64,000 bases of DNA from Mantis religiosa (lineage: Eukaryota; Arthropoda; Insecta; Mantodea; Mantidae). The translations under genes and the position numbers were made by a program. Below are positions 1-12,617 of this stretch, one piece after another (the first letter of the stretch is position 1; each line of letters begins with the position of its first letter). A model generated the notes under the pieces. It made no database searches, was not told where the DNA came from, and saw nothing but the letters and a program-made list of their open reading frames with translations. Location: assembly GCA_030765055.1 (NCBI GenBank), contig JAUKNK010000056.1:218501-282500 (forward strand), in the 5' to 3' direction.

Positions 1-1618
1 TCGATATGACTTAACGTTGGAGTACGTAAATTACACACAAAAAAGTTACATATGATTACCTTTTACAGTTTTCTGTATCAGTTCTTTTCCTCCATTGTAC
101 ATCGTCTCTCGTCTTCTTCTTTTTAAACGTCTTCTGGATACTTGATTTAGAGCACGTAAAACATTTTCAAGCCTGATAAAGATTTTTGAAAAATATTAAG
201 TGCTTGTATATGTTCCACATGCTTTCTAAACAACATAAATTTAGAGAAAATACGATTTCAGTGCTATTTTGAACACTATTTTCTCATTTATCATTTGTTG
301 GCACATTCTCATTTTCAAATTGTTTCATACGATATACTTCTCGTTTTAAATGATAACCTCCTTTTTGATAACAGGATAAATAGAGACGGTATAAATTTTT
401 TCTAATGTTCTTAATTGTGGTGTTAATAAACCACAATAAACTTTCAGCACATTGCTAGAAAAATAAGTGAAGTAGGGAATTTCACGTTTGTTTTATACCA
501 AATTTGTGGAATATTGATTCACTTCTACACTTTGTAAAAGTATGAGTATCTTTCAAACTAGTTTAAAAATCGGTACGTTGTACTTGCATGACTTTATCTA
601 CTCTAGTACAAACCACTCTTACAAACGCTTATTTTGTCTACTTCCTGTCAATCGAGATAACATTTGCCGTAATTATCTGATTGCTAATTTTCCTGTAGCT
701 GCAGACTTTATAATTCGTTCAGAATGAGGACATCTGAGCACATTTCCAGAATATTTAAGATGTGTATTATCCATTTGCCGTGAAAATATATTAGAAATAT
801 ATTATTTTAGTATAAAACGTTTCAGCATTTTTCAGAACATCAAATGTTTAAAAAAATATTCCATGTAAACGACTAAAAATGATAAAAAAAATCCCCGGAG
901 CTGTTACTCGGAGGTAATCATGAGCATACTGTGTTCAACCATTTCATGTGAATATCTGCGTAACATGTACTTAAACTTTGAAGGAAACGTCAAGAAATTA
1001 AAATTGGGTTCACTCCAAAGGTAAATATTCATTATTTGTTAAATAAAGAATATTTAAGCGCATGTACACAAATCAAGGAAGAAATCGACACTCTCTACAC
1101 CTCATTGCTTACTGTTTCTAGGGTACTTCGTGACGTCATGATTTAATTTTATTGGCTGGTGACAGCTTGTAGGTGCTATGATGTCTTGTGCGGTGTGTCA
1201 GACCAATAATAATCACAGCTATATAAGTTCTGCCAATTATAAATATGTATATATAAGGAATAGCCATCTTCCTCTACTGGAAGAAAAGAGGTAACTAACG
1301 TCTCTCTTAAGACATATCCTATCATCGCCCTTATATATTCTAACAAAACTTGACAAATTTCAAAGTGAACCGTTCTTTTTTGCCGCTAGATTGAAGCCAT
1401 TAGCCAACAAAAGGCGACCCTCATAAACAGGGCGAGAAGCATTGTAGCCAGTCTTCTGGTTCCGTTATTTCCTGCAGATACCAACTTTGTAAAGGGTATT
1501 TCAATAATAGTGTCCTATTTTTGAACTTAAATAAAACGCGTTCTATAAACGACAGAGCTTTATTTCTTTTTTATTTTGGAACATAATTAATGTATGTAAT
1601 TGCGTGTGGAAGCGAATA
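1..1618. other. AT-rich stretch without recognised gene
   Basis: No coding region or known repeat is recognisable here. A TGACGTCA site (about 1131), an inverted CCAAT box (about 1150) and TATATAAG-like sequences (about 1220) lie close together. They could be a promoter, but no transcript or ORF follows that I can support. Confidence 0.4.
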
Positions 1619-2647
1619 TCAGTTAAATGACCGCCGGAACTTCGTTGGGTTGCGCATATACGGTTTGCCCAATTTCCAATGACAAAAGAACGTAAAGTTG
1701 GTCTGGTATCGTCTCAGCAGTTGCGGAACTTTCTCGAGCTGTTCTGCGGTGAGGTGCTCGGCCGCCCTCTCCAGCAAGCCTTCTAGCCCGGGCCCCAATT
1801 GTTGCGTCGGCACCGGCTCCTGTGTCTTGTCGATTGCTGTTACGTTTACCACGGGCTCGCACGTTCCCAACTCCGTCCCGTCCTGGAGGTCGTGATCGGT
1901 GTCCGTTGGATTTGGCAGTCTCACTGGTACCTCCTCTTGGCACAGCAAGAATGCCCTGGCTAAACATAGTCCGCGTACAGATGTCTTCTTGTCCAGCATC
2001 ATGTTCCTGGTTCGCTGTCCTTCCATTCGCGCCGTCATCACCACCTCGCTCCTAGCGGGGACAACCTCGTCTTCGTTCAAGACGACCCTGCAGGTTCCAA
2101 CGCACTCTTCAGGTTGCCGGAATATTACCTCTTCTCCCATAAGCCGCAGGACCTTCCTGCCGACGTCGACCGTCGCCTCGTGGCTCCTGAGGGCATCCAG
2201 TCCTATTATCACGTCCTCAGCCACCGTCGCGTCAAACACCCACAGATGCACGGCACTACGTCCTAAGGTCAGCTTCAGCAGATCCTCCTTCTCCACAGGC
2301 AAGGTGTCACCCGATGCCGTCGTCAGTTGGTATGGTCGGCTTTGTTTCATGGACGGCAGACCCTTGGCTATGTCAGTTCTGACGACGGTCACGGCTGCCC
2401 CGGTGTACACCAGCACGCGGCACGGCCTCCCTCTCACCCAATCGTCCGCGATGAGGCTGTCATCCAACCACCGGCTGACGGCGCGCAGTGTCACTCGAGG
2501 GGATGGTGGTGATGGCGCCGACGTGCCTCTCGCCACGACGGCCCTTACTGGTTTCCCGGGTGATATCCCTGGGGTGGGCAGTATCTCTCGAGGTGTCCTG
2601 GCTCTCCGCAACCCCATAACTTGCCATTTGGTCTTCGCCGGGGTCAC
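1619..2647 (-). pseudogene. Gypsy nucleocapsid/protease remnant
   Basis: Read on the minus strand. A zinc-knuckle-like motif (WGCGEPGHLERYC, about 2610-2570, in a different frame from the long ORF) has its first cysteine replaced. The ORF then runs into an aspartic protease with the strand LVYTGAAVTVVRTD. Retropepsins have D-T/S-G here, so the catalytic aspartate is replaced by tyrosine. The flap-like and C-terminal part follows (VIIGLDALRSHEATVD resembles the ILGxDxL region of Gypsy proteases). The last residues include LTAEQLEKVPQLLRRYQ, the linker that precedes RT in copy B, and then the sequence diverges. This is an inactive fragment by motif loss and truncation. The plus-strand ORFs over the same bases are antisense shadows. 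Confidence 0.8.
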
Positions 2648-2798
2648 TCGGCTGGCCTTAGGTTTCCCGTGGAGCGGATACTCCTGGTTCTTGATGTCGA
2701 GGTAGCCGTCACCATGACCGCCTTCATCCTCAGTGCTGCCGTTAGCGCATCATGTATAGTTGTGTAGTCGCCAAGCATTAGGAGCTGACGTATCTTGG

Positions 2799-3048
2799 AA
2801 AATGAAATGTGTAGTGTTTAACGCCTGCTTTTACTACATACGACACCACAGGTGATGACACTGATGATACATGAGATGAAGATGGAGCACCGGTGAATTG
2901 AAATGGCGGAGGAAATCGGAGATCCTGGAGAAAACACGCCTAAGAGCCGTGTTGTCCACTACAAATCTCAATTTGCGGTCGCCTGGGGTCGAACCCGGGC
3001 CACCTTCGTGAGAGCCAAGTGGTCTAACCACTCAGCCACGGCGTGGCC
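2799..3048 (-). mobile_element. tRNA-derived SINE, family A, copy 1
   Basis: On the minus strand a tRNA-like head starts GGCCACGCCGTGGCTGAG. The A box is TGGCTGAGTGG and the B box GGTTCGACCCC, about 50 bases apart. The body ends with AGTAAAAGCAGGCGTTAAAC and a short ATTTCATTTT tail. The second copy (53318-53531) matches in head, body end and tail. It interrupts the gag of Gypsy copy A, so it is younger than that element. The head resembles a tRNA with a longer variable arm (serine/leucine type), but I cannot fix the parent tRNA. Confidence 0.8.
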
Positions 3049-3088
3049 GATGTATATTGGCAGTATCTCCCTGCAGTATCTCCCCTGG

Positions 3089-3742
3089 CTATTGCGACCT
3101 TGTCTTCAGCTGACTGCGGTAGGCTGCGGCTAGGCTTTGTTTCCCGAAACGGTTCTCCAGGGCCTCCCAGATATCTTTGGTAACTGCCGCTGTCTGGACC
3201 GCGTTTAGGACTTCTGCGGCCCGTCCCTGGGGGCTGGCTGTTAGCTGTGTGGCCTCTTCCTCCGGTGACCACTTGTTATGCCTCGCCACCTTGTCCAACT
3301 GGCGGCGGAAGACCTCGAACGATGACGCGCTATCGTAATTGGGAGGCTTGATGCGCTCCGATGTTCTGTTGCGTCCTGGCGTGTCAACCTTCAAATCGTT
3401 CAACCTCCTGCCGATGACGTCCTCCAAAATGTCGTTCAGGGACTTGACGCTGATGTCGGCCTTTCCTTCCAGCTCATTAACGTGGCTCGCCAGGTCTTCG
3501 ATGTGGTCACCTAACTCTGTGACGTCCTCTTTTAGGCCGGCCAAATGCTCTTCAAATTTTGCGGCGAGCGCCTCGTTCGCCGCTTTCATTTCCGTGGTCA
3601 ATTCGGTCATATTCGTGGCCAGGTTGTAGTTTGCAGTTTCCGTCTTCGCTGTTCATTCGGTCATCTTCGGGGTCATCGTCGCGGCCAAATTGTTATTTAC
3701 CGTCTCCAACTTTTCTAAAATCTGTGCCAATGCAGCCTCCAT
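3089..3742 (-). pseudogene. gag: Gypsy Gag, N-terminal and capsid region
   Basis: The first ATG after the LTR and PBS-like segment is at 3742 (MEAALAQILEKL). The frame continues to 3089 with one TGA at 3655-3653. The N-terminal part is a repetitive coiled-coil-like stretch (LTTEMKAANEALAAKF, then leucine-rich heptads). It is followed by a capsid-like block: PPNYDSASSFEVFRRQLD and about LENRFGKQSLAAAYRSQL, the region typical of Gypsy Gag with W-x-A-L-E-x-R-F. The protein would bind the element's RNA and build the particle. The internal stop and the downstream SINE make it non-functional. Confidence 0.75.
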
Positions 3743-3749
3743 CGCTGTA

Positions 3750-3771
3750 ATATCCCACTCCTGACACAAGT
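3750..3771 (-). other. Primer-binding-site-like segment of Gypsy copy A
   Basis: Directly after the 5' LTR, the minus strand reads about CTTGTGTCAGGAGTGGGA. Copy B has CTGGTGTCAGAATTGGGA at the same place. Position and conservation fit a tRNA primer-binding site (TGGTGTCAG...). I do not name the tRNA. Confidence 0.55.
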
Positions 3772-4263
3772 TGTGACTGTGTGTTCGAAGAATTACAAAT
3801 CCAACTCGCAGAAGCTCAAATCTTTCTTTCCTTCCATAGAAATAAGCATCGTACAGCTCTGATAACACGTCCGCAATCTTCTAGTCCGTCTGCACCCTTC
3901 ACTAACACTGCGCTCCTTACGGCTCTGTGCCAAGAACTAAGAACTGCCTGACTGATCCAAGGCATCGCTTATATAGACAGATCGCTGTTTCTGAAACTTT
4001 CTGCACACGAAGTTGTCCCAGTATTTCGTGATATTCCTAGGCGTGCAGAGAAGGGGAAGCCAGTGATTTCTGTTTGCTGCCCTCCCCACGTCGTCGTCCT
4101 CGACACGTTATTGGCGCTAAGCGTTGGCGTAGGTGTGGCTTTGACCTTCTCCATCTCTATTACTCCCAGCAAGAGCCATTCGTTCACAAGAGTAGGCGTT
4201 GGCTCGATCCCTCTTAGCCATCTGATTCTAGCAGCTGGTTGTATGCTCGGCGATTGTGTAACA
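3772..4263 (-). repeat. 5' LTR of Gypsy copy A
   Basis: On the minus strand it begins TGTTACACAATCG and ends CAGTCACA, with the TG...CA ends expected of an LTR. It contains a TATATA-type promoter sequence (plus strand CTTATATAGAC, about 3967). No second LTR is found at the other end, so boundaries rest on the termini and on the adjacent PBS-like segment. Confidence 0.65.
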
Positions 4264-5569
4264 ATATATTAAATATAAAGTATATATTGAATATATTATC
4301 GTTAGTATTAAAGTGTTACTTAAGTAGGTTAATTTATGTTATTAAAGGACAACTTTACAAGTTATGTTGGATGATGTAATGTACAGCCTTAGACAAAATA
4401 AATGGGTAGCTACCGGAAGCAAACTTCGATTGGGAAAACTTCGGAAGCAATCGATGAAGCTGTATTCACAATATATGGACTAGCTCCTACAGACTTGTCT
4501 GTAACCGGTCAGCTATCAGTACACTTTAGTAACCGAGAAAATATTATGAGAGAATTCAATAGGACGAAGCTAAAGAGACGAGTTCCGTGACACCATTGTA
4601 AACCCGCCGTGGGTTTGGAAAAATATACGCTTTCAGTTTCTTTTTGGTCAAAAGGTGTTTCTCTTGAATTTTCTGAGAATATGTGTGAGGTTCTAATCAT
4701 TTTCGACAACTTTTGTACATATACTAATCCGTAAGAGATAGAAAATTCTTTCTGCTCAAAACCTACAGTTATCTTTAAAAGACATAACTTATAAAAATTA
4801 ATTTCAATTGATTCAAAAACGTTGGTGAAACTATGAACACGTGGACTTAAGGAGTCCATATATGTTGTAACTGGCACTACGGGTTATTTATTTCAAGTAA
4901 ATAGGAGATCTAATTGTGGTTTGCGAGTTAGTTAAAGCATTTAAAGTTCTACTGGCCTGTTGCCGTTGTAACTTAACGATTAGAGCCCGCCTCTAACGGA
5001 TGGTAGTGTTTCTACTTGACGTTCAAGAGTCCAGGAGCTCAAAATTCGGCTAGGGTGAACTACCTGTGTACGTTTTTTGGCGTTTCCCTACTCCTAAAAG
5101 ACGAATGTCGGGTAACTCTAAGCTCTATTTATCCTGGGCTCATTTAAGTATCATTTCACCCATTCCATTGTTATATTTATTTTTTATGCTAAACCCCTAA
5201 ACATTGTTTGTACTTCAATTTTGTTATTTTAAATGTATTAAGAAAACAATTCTTTAGAAGTCATTAACAACTTTAATGGGAAATGAACTAGAGTAAGAAC
5301 AAAAGGCAAACCTGCGTTTGAATAAATATAAAGAAAGGAACATAATATCAGTGCGCTTAACGACGATAATAGCAGCCTAAAATTATGAAAAAATGTTATT
5401 TGAACGTTAAATTGTTTAAATGTGATTTAAGCAAAATATTACCTAAATTAAATAATATGGTAATGAAAAGTGGTTCGCAAAACATTAAGTGAACGAATGA
5501 GAAATTCTTGAGATTACATAACAACACCAATTCAAGAATTTCAGATTATCTAGAGTTAGCGTCATTCTG
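4264..5569. other. Intergenic, nothing recognised
   Basis: AT-rich sequence. Short ORFs at 4402-4590 (+) and 4509-4877 (-) show no family motif, and I regard them as chance. Confidence 0.4.
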
Positions 5570-8108
5570 TGTATGGACTCGTCGAGGTCCAGAGGTCCAG
5601 AGGTAGTCCTGGTCGGGCGGGGCAATTTTTCTTTTTCCCCGTCCAGGTGTCTTTTGCCGCAGTAACTAGTCGCTTTGCGGCTTAACCTGCGAAGTGAGTC
5701 AAGTTTGGTTGCATTTTGTTCTGCTGGCGGTAGGTTTTTGTTTGTTTGAGATTTGGTGTTAACTGGTTGCCCTTGAGTGTTCTCTGAAGGCGGGTTTGTT
5801 ACTTTCTCCCGTTGGGAGAGGATCTGTTTTAGAGCGTTTGCCCCGTTTTGAGTACGGGTGGCCTGACGCTTGAGCCATCAGGCTTTATGTGTGTTTGAAT
5901 ACGTTTAGAGTTTCCCTTGGATTAACCAAGGGGCCCCAAGACGTCTCTAGGGAGTTTGTATGATGGCAAGCGTCTTTGCTCCCTCTGGTCATACCTGCCC
6001 AGTGAGTTCACCAAAGGGTTGCCATGGGTTTGAATTTTGTCGTACATTGAACGAGCCCTCTCTCGAATGACGTCGACAATGTACGGGATGTTCGAATGTT
6101 CATGAAGGATATGGGCGGGAAATCTCCAGTCAGTATCGTAGATGACCCGTAGCGCCCTGTTCTGCAGCGTCTGGAGTCTGACGAAAGTGGTATTCGCCAC
6201 TGTTCCCCAGATCTCACAGCCGTACAGGATCATGGGCGGGATGATCGCCCGATACAGCTGGAGTTTGAGACGGAGTGGCATGGTTGAGCGGAATATGGGA
6301 TATAGGTTCCTGAGCGCGACGTGCCCAAGCTGGACCTTGCCTTTGACGTGCGGAGCGTAAGTTAATTTGCGGTCCAGCGTCACTCCGAGATACTTCGCCG
6401 TTTGAACCCATGGGATTCCACGACGCCGTAAAACGAAGTTCTGCTGCAACCGATTGGCTCTGGTTTTCGCCAGGAGAATCGCAGAGCTTTTCTCCGGGTT
6501 AATCGCCATTCGCCATTTTGCGCTCCATTCGCCAATGTTCCGGAGCTGGGTTTGGATCTGCTGAGAGCTATACCTTGGGTTTCTGTTGACTGCGAAGATC
6601 ATAAGATCGTCCGCGTATTGACAGGTGTGGGTATTGTGGTGCGTAGGTATGTCAGCCATGTAAGCTGCAAAGTGTGCCGGCGACAGCACGCTGCCTTCCG
6701 GCACTCCAGCGCCAATGGGCCGCTCGGTAGACAGCTTCCCCTCCATCTTTACTCGGAAGCTTCGGTTTCCGAGGAAACCGGCCACCAAGGAAATGTATGG
6801 ACGGGGAATTTCATGCTCCAGGAGTTTGTAAATAAGTCCTTCATGCCAGGTAGTGGCGAATGCCTTCTCCACGTTTAGCAACACTGCTACCGTTTTAGAC
6901 CGTTCCTGGAATCCCATGGAGGCCTTCTCGGCAACCCGCACTAGTTGCTGTGTCGTGGAGTGGCCAGAACGGAAGCCAAACTGATGTTCCGGGATTAAGC
7001 CCATTTCCTCTAGGTGAGGAAGGAGCCGGGATAGGAGCAGTTTTTCGAAGACCTTCGATAAAACTGGGAGAAGGCTGATAGAGCGGCAACTGGAAGGAAA
7101 AACCGGATTTTTCCCCGGCTTTAAAACGCACACCACACGCGCCTCCTTCCAGATAGCTGGAAAGTGGCGCATGTATGGGCACGCATTATAAATCTGGGTT
7201 AAGTGAATCACGGCTCTTCATGGAAGGTGCTTGAGCATTTCCGCTGTCACACGGTCCTGCCCAGGTGCTTTGTTGTTTCTTAGAGAGTTAAGCGTGGTCG
7301 CTAACTCTCTAGGGGTAACGATGGGGATATGGAACTCCTCGTGGTCAGGCGGCGGGGCTTCTAGGAAGTCCTCCACCCCCTGTTCCACGAGGTCAGCATG
7401 GTCATCGTCCATTGGCTCTACCCTGGGTTGGAATTGAGCCTCCAGATAATCTGCTAATGCATCTGCCTTTTCTTTCGACTCGTAGACGAGTCGACCTCTA
7501 GGGCTATGTAGGGGGTGCTAGTGTACGGTTTTGTCTTTCCGCAGGCTACGGACTATTCGCCACGGTTTTCTCTCCTGGAGATTGGTGTGCCTTAGTAGTT
7601 TTTCCCAGGCCTCTTGGCGGTGTGCTCTTAGGAGCCGTCTTACCAGGGACTTGAACCTCTGGTGTACTTCTCCTATCCTGGGATGGCGAAATCTCTGCCA
7701 CAGCTTTCTCACAGCATTTTTAGCCCTGATTAGCTGCTTAATGGGTCCCGGAATATCTGTAGGGTTTGGTGCGTCTATTGGGATGCGGTGTGTGTGAGCA
7801 CGGACCGCATTGAGGATAGATGTGGAGAACTCCTTGGCTGCCGCCTCGAGTGAGTCCACGGAGTCGATCCGGGGACTGGCTTCCACGGAGTTTTGGATGG
7901 TAGTGATAGCGGCATCCCAGTCGACTTCGTCCACCCAGTCTACCGTTGCCAGAGCTGCGACGGCAACGTCTGAATCGATCACAACTGGGTTGTGATCCGA
8001 ATCCAGAGCGTTTACCGCCGTGAGGTCCAGATGAAATGGTATGTTTTTAGTGATAGCGAAATCTATGACGTCCGCTCTGCCTCGAGGCGGAAGAGACAAA
8101 AGCTTATC
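5570..8108 (-). mobile_element. Jockey-type non-LTR retrotransposon, 5' truncated
   Basis: GC-richer block on the minus strand. In element order it holds the last part of the APE-type endonuclease, the linker and RT, the C-terminal region, and a roughly 340-bp 3' UTR ending near 5570. The 5' edge at about 8108 cuts inside the endonuclease, the usual 5' truncation of target-primed insertions. The clade assignment (Jockey) rests on the RT style (PAIWKEARVVCVLKPGK, ISLLPVLSKVFEKLL, GCEIWGTVANT). Confidence 0.85.
5922..8099 (-). pseudogene. Jockey LINE ORF2: endonuclease end, reverse transcriptase
   Basis: Three open segments join into one degenerate ORF2: 8099-7518, 7412-7218 and 7211-5922. The endonuclease end is seen as DSDHNPVVID (SDH motif). 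RT landmarks are NNKAPGQDRVTAEMLK, FGFRSGHSTTQQL, GVPEGSVLSPAHFAAYMADI and QYADDLMIFAV (YxDD intact). Motif A reads VLLNVEKAFATTWHEGL. The family has F-D-V-E-K-A-F-D there, so the catalytic aspartate is replaced by asparagine. The end is DVLGPLG followed by a stop. It would nick target DNA and copy element RNA, but the frame breaks and the motif A change make it dead. Confidence 0.85.
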
Positions 8109-11100
8109 AGCGTGAGGGAACTCGATTTTAAGTTAATATTGTGAAGGAAACAGATGTTTATAAAGTAATTTAACACTTTATGTTACAATATGTTTTTGTT
8201 AACTTAATACTGAATTAAAATTTGGAATATTTAAAAAGAAGTTGAACGATCATTTCATTTCATTTAGTAATTTAGTTACATCAATTTCCGACCGAGACTA
8301 CACCAAGGTAGGTAAAGCGTTCTGATGCTTCGACCAGCAGCCGTGGACAACATCTAAGGTAATTGCTCATCCTGAGAAGCTGGATCTGAGCCAAGTCGAG
8401 ACCTGGAACATCGGCACCATCCCCAAGGACAGGACGCCGCCACCTCATCGGTTGGTGCAGAATAGCTAGTGACGAAACGGAACAGAATCGCAAAATCTTG
8501 CTCAATAGGGCTAGACCTGGGCTCTCTGACTGTTCTATGGGTGAAGGCCATTTGTTCAAGAAGCACTGCGCGACTTACACTTTTAGCAAATATACCAAAC
8601 TTATACTTACAGTTTCCCCAATTCTCTTGAATGGTTTGCCACATTGAAATACTCATTTCTTTGACGGCAAATGTAGAATATTGTTACATTTTTGATAGTG
8701 TGTTGTGCCATTCTGTGCACCATATTGACCTATGTAGTGTAATATTTTGCTGTGGCTTGCTGATAGCCTGGAAGGATGTAATTCGTAAGCTATGCAAGAA
8801 GAAATATGTTTTTCTCTGTTTTAACAAGATGTATAATTGAAGTCCAAAACGAAGTGGTTTTGAAGTTTTTGACTCTTACGTCATTCAATTTTGAGGGAAT
8901 CTTTCCTACAGAATTCTGTGCAATCCATATCAGATACAGGTACAATTTATTTTCCCAACGGCTTAATAGAACAATGGACTAAAATATTTGGTATTTGCTA
9001 CATATTCACAGCATGGAATCTCTCACAGGATTAAATTCACGTCAATGAAAGGTGTTGTCACAGCATTTGAGAAAGTCTGTCGTGAGAATGTAACATGAGA
9101 AATGTAACATGAAAAATTAACACGCGTCAAGAACAGCTGACGTCAGGAAGTGAATCAAAAAGGATAGCAATAAGTCAATAATTATACATGTAATCAAGTA
9201 CTGTAATTAATTAAGGATATTTGATTTTTGAACCAAGAAATATTTAAAGTAATCAACTAGCAGAAATTAAATTTAAGTTTTTTGAAAACAAATTTGTAGT
9301 TAACGTTTGTTCTTTATATACAGTATAGGCAATGAATAAAAAATCAATTCATATTATGTAAAAGGAAAACTAAAATTTTTAAATAATCATTATTAAGCCA
9401 ACTTATAGAATAACATAAGCACAGAAATTGCTATTATTTTCTCTATGATGATTTCCAGCCCAGTAGTTATTAAATTACTGTGTATTTTACAGGTCACTGA
9501 TGAGGACAAATTAGCCTTCTTCTTGCCAGTTTCAGCTATACTAACTGGATTATTGGCAGTGGAGCGATAGATATAGTAAACTGGATTTATATCTGCAGCT
9601 ATGTTATACTAAACTATATAATGGATGTAACAATATTGTAGAGCAGAGCAAACGATATTTAATGAAAAGAATCTTAATGTGTTCTATTAGAGTAATACTT
9701 CCAAACTCATTTCCATATTTATGTAACACAGCAGATTTTTGATTATCTAAATTTTTATCTTTTTTAGAAAAATATAGTACACTGTTTATGTTGCATTTTG
9801 TTCGAGGAACCAATATTCTTGCAAATTCTTAAATAATTTTTTAAATTTTATATTCGTACAAGGATAATAAATACATTTTTTAAAATTAAAATCATGTTTC
9901 ACTTTTTAAAGGGCAGAAATTTCATTTACTTAAATTTATCTTGGGATCCTTTGCAGCCAAACACCATGGTTATATTGTGTATTGGTGACTCTACTTCTTC
10001 TCCAGTTTCTATTTGAGCATGTTTATCTCATTGGTTTTCTCTGATCTATTCTTCTTCCACTAAAGGACACAAAATCAGTAAACTTACTTTCTGGATACCC
10101 CTTGTATATTTCACATTTGGACTCGAAACATGAGTTGGGATACAAACCCTAGGTCCCAAAAATTTGGAAAAGAATATTTTACTTAATCTCATTTAATCAT
10201 TGCAAAATGTCTCGTCTCCAGTCAACTATGATCAGCTGGAACACCAAGGTTCTGGCAGGTTAACAATTTCTGGATAATTCCTTCAAGTGGAGGCAAGACG
10301 CATTGAAAGAAAGTTTGTGATATATGAAGTACAGAGTATCAGACATTTTATTGTACAATTTTAATTACCCTATTTGGTATTTAAGTTCAATTTTTTCCAA
10401 GCATGCAACATGAGCTTTTCAATCAGTTTGCTCTATCTGACTATTTCACTCTACTTGATTCCTTCATCATACGTTGTAATATACCTTGTAAAACTGTAGA
10501 CAAAGGAAAGGAAAAAACATTGATTAAAAATGCTTTCTATATAAAGAGGACTTCAGAGTAGAATGCCAAGTTGCTCAAGAGATACATGTCATTTGTCACA
10601 TAAATGTCTTAAATGCTATGAAATTTGATAAATAAAAATTTTTTGAGCTGTGTTTAATGGCCATCAACATTTTAAGAGTATTTTTTTTCTAAACCACAAA
10701 TGCTTTTTTATTTCATTAATTTGCATCGGTGGAAATTACTGAACTCAAATACTAAAGATTATTTCCTTTTGGGCTATATTGCTTACAGAGGAGATACATA
10801 TTTACACAAATTGCAACAAATAAATGGTAATAATGCAAATTGTTTTTTCTATATATAAAAAGTACCGGAAGCATTGAAATCTATGCAAATATTGGATACC
10901 AAAATTTCACTGGAAACATATAGTTTTAGATTCAATGAAGGAGAGGAATTTTTTGGAAATGTATGTGTATGTGTGTGTATGTGTGTGTCTGAATAGCAAA
11001 GCATAAAAATGAGTTTACAAAATTAACAAGCTTGGTACGTATTCCATTTCAGAACCTTCCAAGAATGTAACAGGGAGATTTCCAAGTAAGTCTCAATGCC

Positions 11101-12371
11101 CAGACTTCCGATGAAAGAGGTACATTTTCAATGTTTGCAGAAGTACGTTATTATCCTATACTTACACAGTTATCAAATTTGAAGTGGTTAGTCTTTTCTT
11201 TATGACCTGGACATGCAAAGAGTGTGAGTGGAGTGTCAATGACACCATATACCTATGCATACTTAAAGGATATGATTATAATTTAAGCTTACTTCATTTT
11301 TCTATTGGTGTTCTACAAACTAGGGAAATTGGAATAAAACCTATTCTATCAATTTCATCTTGATTAAAATGAAGGAAACAGAAATGAATATTTTTTAGGA
11401 ATAGTAAGTGCCACTGCAGAGATTAGACTATTGTCATAATGTTCCACAGAATCTGAATTGGAAAAATTTTAAGAAATGCATGAAGAGAGGGTTCATTAAC
11501 TGGAAATGCCAGCCTGGCTGTCAGTTGCTTACAGCATTTGACCTGGATATTACTGACGATTTCTTTATGCATGATGTAATGCTTAAGGTTGCATTACCTG
11601 TCTATAACTGGACTTCATTTTTGGACTTGTAATCTAGGGAGGTGCAAACTGAATACATGTCTATGATCCTTTATTGGATTTTTATTCTTACAGTGTCTAA
11701 TGATCTACATCATGTATCCTCCAGGTAATTTTATTGTTTTAAAAGTTGGGTTTCTAATATAATCTGGACTCAGAGTAATGATTCTTCAGATTAGGAAATT
11801 GGTAGTTTATTTCAGCCTGTTAGTATAGTAGCATCTTAAAAATGTTACTCTATTGCCCTGTATCTAGCATACCTCAGTATACTCTTGATCCCTTGCTTGT
11901 TAGAGGTAATCACACTGATCAGAGTTTCGAGACCATGGGCCATCAAATGATTAAGACAGCCATGAAGAGTGATGCAGACGACTAGACACCAATTATGGTT
12001 AAATACATGGTCATCTGTTATGTTCAGAAAGATGGCCCTAGAAGATGGTCATGACATATGTTACACTTGTCATGCAGGGCCTAAATGGCTGTGTTGCTGA
12101 TGGTAAACTGTAATTATTAAAGTGGCTGTGGAGAAACACAGATATTTATTTTATTGTAGAATTTACCTTCAGAAAACATACCACTGTATCAGAATGCATG
12201 CAAATTTTAGGATATTTAGTTAAAGTGCAAGTTTATTACTCAATTCTTGTTGACAGAAATCTTGGTGGATATGGCAGTCGATTTCTATCATCTTATATAT
12301 GTTTTGCATCAAGAGTCAGTTATATATTTTCCCAGAGTCGCAACTCCACTATTATTATTCATTTCTTTATT
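8109..12371. other. Long AT-rich stretch, no supported gene
   Basis: A GC-richer piece at 8290-8560 looks like old repeat debris that I cannot name. A GT-rich microsatellite lies at about 10962-10990. The 75-codon ORF at 11408-11632 has no motif or neighbour to support it. Nothing else is recognisable. Confidence 0.4.
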
Positions 12372-12617
12372 TATTTTTTGTAATTTTTGTCCTCTAAAGT
12401 TAAATCATATCGGACGATGACTTTAATGACTGAAGTGATGCTAAAATGAGTCCGGGATCCATGGAGCCTAGAGTTACCTGACATTCGTCTATCAGGATAA
12501 GGGAAAGCCCTGGTAAAAACCTTGTACAGATAACTTGCTCTTACTGAGATTTGAACTTGGGACCTCGTTAACATGAGGCAGACATGCTACCATCTACACT
12601 ACTGAGGCAGGCCCCTC
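12372..12617 (-). mobile_element. tRNA-derived SINE, family C, copy 1
   Basis: Read on the minus strand: a tRNA-like head near 12617 with an A-box-like TAGTGTAGATGG and the B box AGTTCAAATCTC. A conserved body follows (plus-strand marks GGATAAGGGAAA, TACCTGACATTCGTC and CATATCGGACGATGA), ending in a T-rich plus-strand run, i.e. an A-rich tail. Three other copies lie at 21.3, 51.4 and 57.4 kb, all in the same orientation. Confidence 0.8.

Larger units (their letters stand above)
1619..4263 (-). mobile_element. Ty3/Gypsy LTR retrotransposon copy A, 3' part missing
   Basis: Minus-strand Gypsy-type element. Order in its own direction: 5' LTR (4263-3772), primer-binding-site-like segment, gag, zinc knuckle, retropepsin-like protease, then a break just before reverse transcriptase. 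Nothing of RT, RNase H, integrase or a 3' LTR follows, so the copy is truncated at about 1619. It shares its gag N-terminal style, PBS-like segment and the linker ending in LTAEQLEK with copy B at 22.4-26.4 kb, so the two are related families or subfamilies. Its GC content is clearly above the flanks. A tRNA-headed SINE sits inside it. It cannot be autonomous. Confidence 0.85.

Noticed and set aside
1130..1300. CRE, CCAAT and TATA-like cluster as a gene promoter
   Set aside because: No downstream gene supports it; kept only as a remark.
1698..2705. Long plus-strand ORFs over Gypsy copy A, up to 268 codons
   Set aside because: Antisense shadows of the minus-strand gag-pol coding; no domain in plus sense.
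2980..3048. A possible tRNA gene (A and B boxes)
   Set aside because: The head belongs to a SINE with a second copy at 53.3 kb and no clean cloverleaf with CCA-ready ends.
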